A DNA stretch of 5,317 bases, from the NCBI GenBank assembly GCA_019090765.1, contig JAHRVJ010000005.1, forward strand, positions 1 through 5,317, read 5' to 3'. The notes under the pieces were generated by a model. It had not been told where the DNA came from. It saw nothing but the letters and a program-made list of their open reading frames with translations, and searched no databases. This document shows, piece after piece, positions 4,648-5,317 of the stretch. Source of the DNA: Ilumatobacteraceae bacterium. Lineage in GTDB: Bacteria > Actinomycetota > Acidimicrobiia > Acidimicrobiales > Ilumatobacteraceae. How positions within the stretch are numbered: the stretch's first letter is position 1; each line of letters starts with the position of its first letter. Made by a program: the position numbers and the translations under genes.

Positions 4648-5317
4648 ATGAGAATTGGGGTCAACGGAGCCGCCGGACGGATGGGTAGAACTGTCTGTGA
4701 TGCGGTTGCCGCTGACCCCGATCTCGTTTTCGCCGCTGGCGTCTCTCGACAAAACGCCGGCGAGGTAGTCGAGGGCATCGTGCTTGCCGAAACATTGCAC
4801 GCCTTTGTCGATGCCAAGTGTGATGTGGTGGTCGACTTCACCGTGGCCGATGCGGCTCGTACTACGTTGCCATGGCTTGGCATGCATGGCATCCACGCCG
4901 TGGTTGGGACCACAGGATTCACAGCCGACGATTTCGATCTTTTTGAATCCACATTCGGCAGCCAAGACGGCCCCAACTGTGTGATTGCCCCGAACTTCGC
5001 GATTTCAGCAGTGCTGATGATGCGGTTTGCGGAGATGGCCGCGCCTTGGTTTGATACCGCCGAGATTGTCGAGTTGCATCACGACGCAAAGGTTGATGCT
5101 CCATCGGGGACAGCGGTCAATACCGCTGAGCGAATGGCCGCCGGTCGCGACGCCGACTTCGACCCTGACCCGACGACCACTGAGGTTTATCGAGGCGCAC
5201 GTGGCGGCGTCGGCCCCCGTGGCGTACGGGTGCATTCGGTTCGCATGCGCGGCATGGTCGCTCACCAAGAAGTGATCTTGGGTGCCACCGGCCAGACCCT
5301 CACCATTCGACAAGACA
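4648..5317 (+). CDS. dapB: 4-hydroxy-tetrahydrodipicolinate reductase, C-terminal end off the window
   Basis: Cytoplasmic enzyme of the diaminopimelate/lysine pathway; reduces 4-hydroxy-tetrahydrodipicolinate to tetrahydrodipicolinate with NAD(P)H and so supplies peptidoglycan and lysine precursors. 223 residues are visible of about 245-270 expected. Motifs: Rossmann loop GAAGRMG (7-13), VDFT (62-65), VVGTTGF (85-91), APNFAISAV (114-122), ELHHDAKVDAPSGTA (142-156), with H144 and K148 matching the E. coli catalytic pair H159/K163, then HSVRMRGMVAHQEV (196-209). The acidic residue usually found after the second strand for cofactor choice is replaced by a V-S-R stretch (32-34). Start ATG 4648 gives the family N-terminus MRIGV and lies 31 nt after the pnp stop. 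There is no recognisable Shine-Dalgarno; the spacer holds CTGATC twice (4627-4632, 4640-4645). Co-transcription with pnp is likely. Confidence 0.97.
   Translation, partial: MRIGVNGAAGRMGRTVCDAVAADPDLVFAAGVSRQNAGEVVEGIVLAETLHAFVDAKCDVVVDFTVADAARTTLPWLGMHGIHAVVGTTGFTADDFDLFESTFGSQDGPNCVIAPNFAISAVLMMRFAEMAAPWFDTAEIVELHHDAKVDAPSGTAVNTAERMAAGRDADFDPDPTTTEVYRGARGGVGPRGVRVHSVRMRGMVAHQEVILGATGQTLTIRQD

Overview
The window looks like the chromosome of a GC-rich actinobacterium. The S15 (DTGSPEVQ, VGRRRRMLDYV, VDVERYR), PNPase and DapB (GIHAVVGTTGF, APNFAI, VAHQEV) sequences all read as actinobacterial. The S15 start MPDKTAII and the PNPase tail suggest Acidimicrobiia, but that is inference from remembered family sequences. 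The ribosomal-protein, RNA-decay and lysine-pathway genes look like ordinary core genes. No mobile element, CRISPR array, tRNA or rRNA was seen.

Layout. On the minus strand, positions 1393 down to 1 carry an ABC-importer operon: an SsuB/TauB-type ATPase (629-1393) followed, with a 4-nt ATGA overlap, by its SsuC/TauC-type permease (1-632, cut by the window edge). A divergent intergenic region (1394-1636) holds a plausible rpsO promoter with GC-rich dyads and a foldable rpsO leader. On the plus strand come rpsO (1637-1894), a 265-nt regulatory intergenic region (1895-2159), pnp (2160-4616) and dapB (4648 onward, cut by the window edge).

How the parts work together. rpsO and pnp form the widespread ribosomal-protein S15 / polynucleotide phosphorylase pair. 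The spacer between them carries a UUCG-capped terminator-like hairpin, a promoter candidate, a stem-loop near the predicted transcript 5' end, and a strong hairpin directly before the pnp Shine-Dalgarno that can take mutually exclusive partners. This suits a gene that in other bacteria controls its own mRNA. dapB (lysine and diaminopimelate synthesis) follows pnp by 31 nt without a clear ribosome binding site, so it probably depends on pnp transcription. The M16 peptidase gene that commonly sits between pnp and dapB in Actinobacteria is missing here.

No wholly new multi-gene system is visible. The most promising undescribed material is the RNA structure in front of pnp, the conserved-looking acidic motif inside the disordered PNPase tail, and the dyad that fills the promoter spacer upstream of rpsO.
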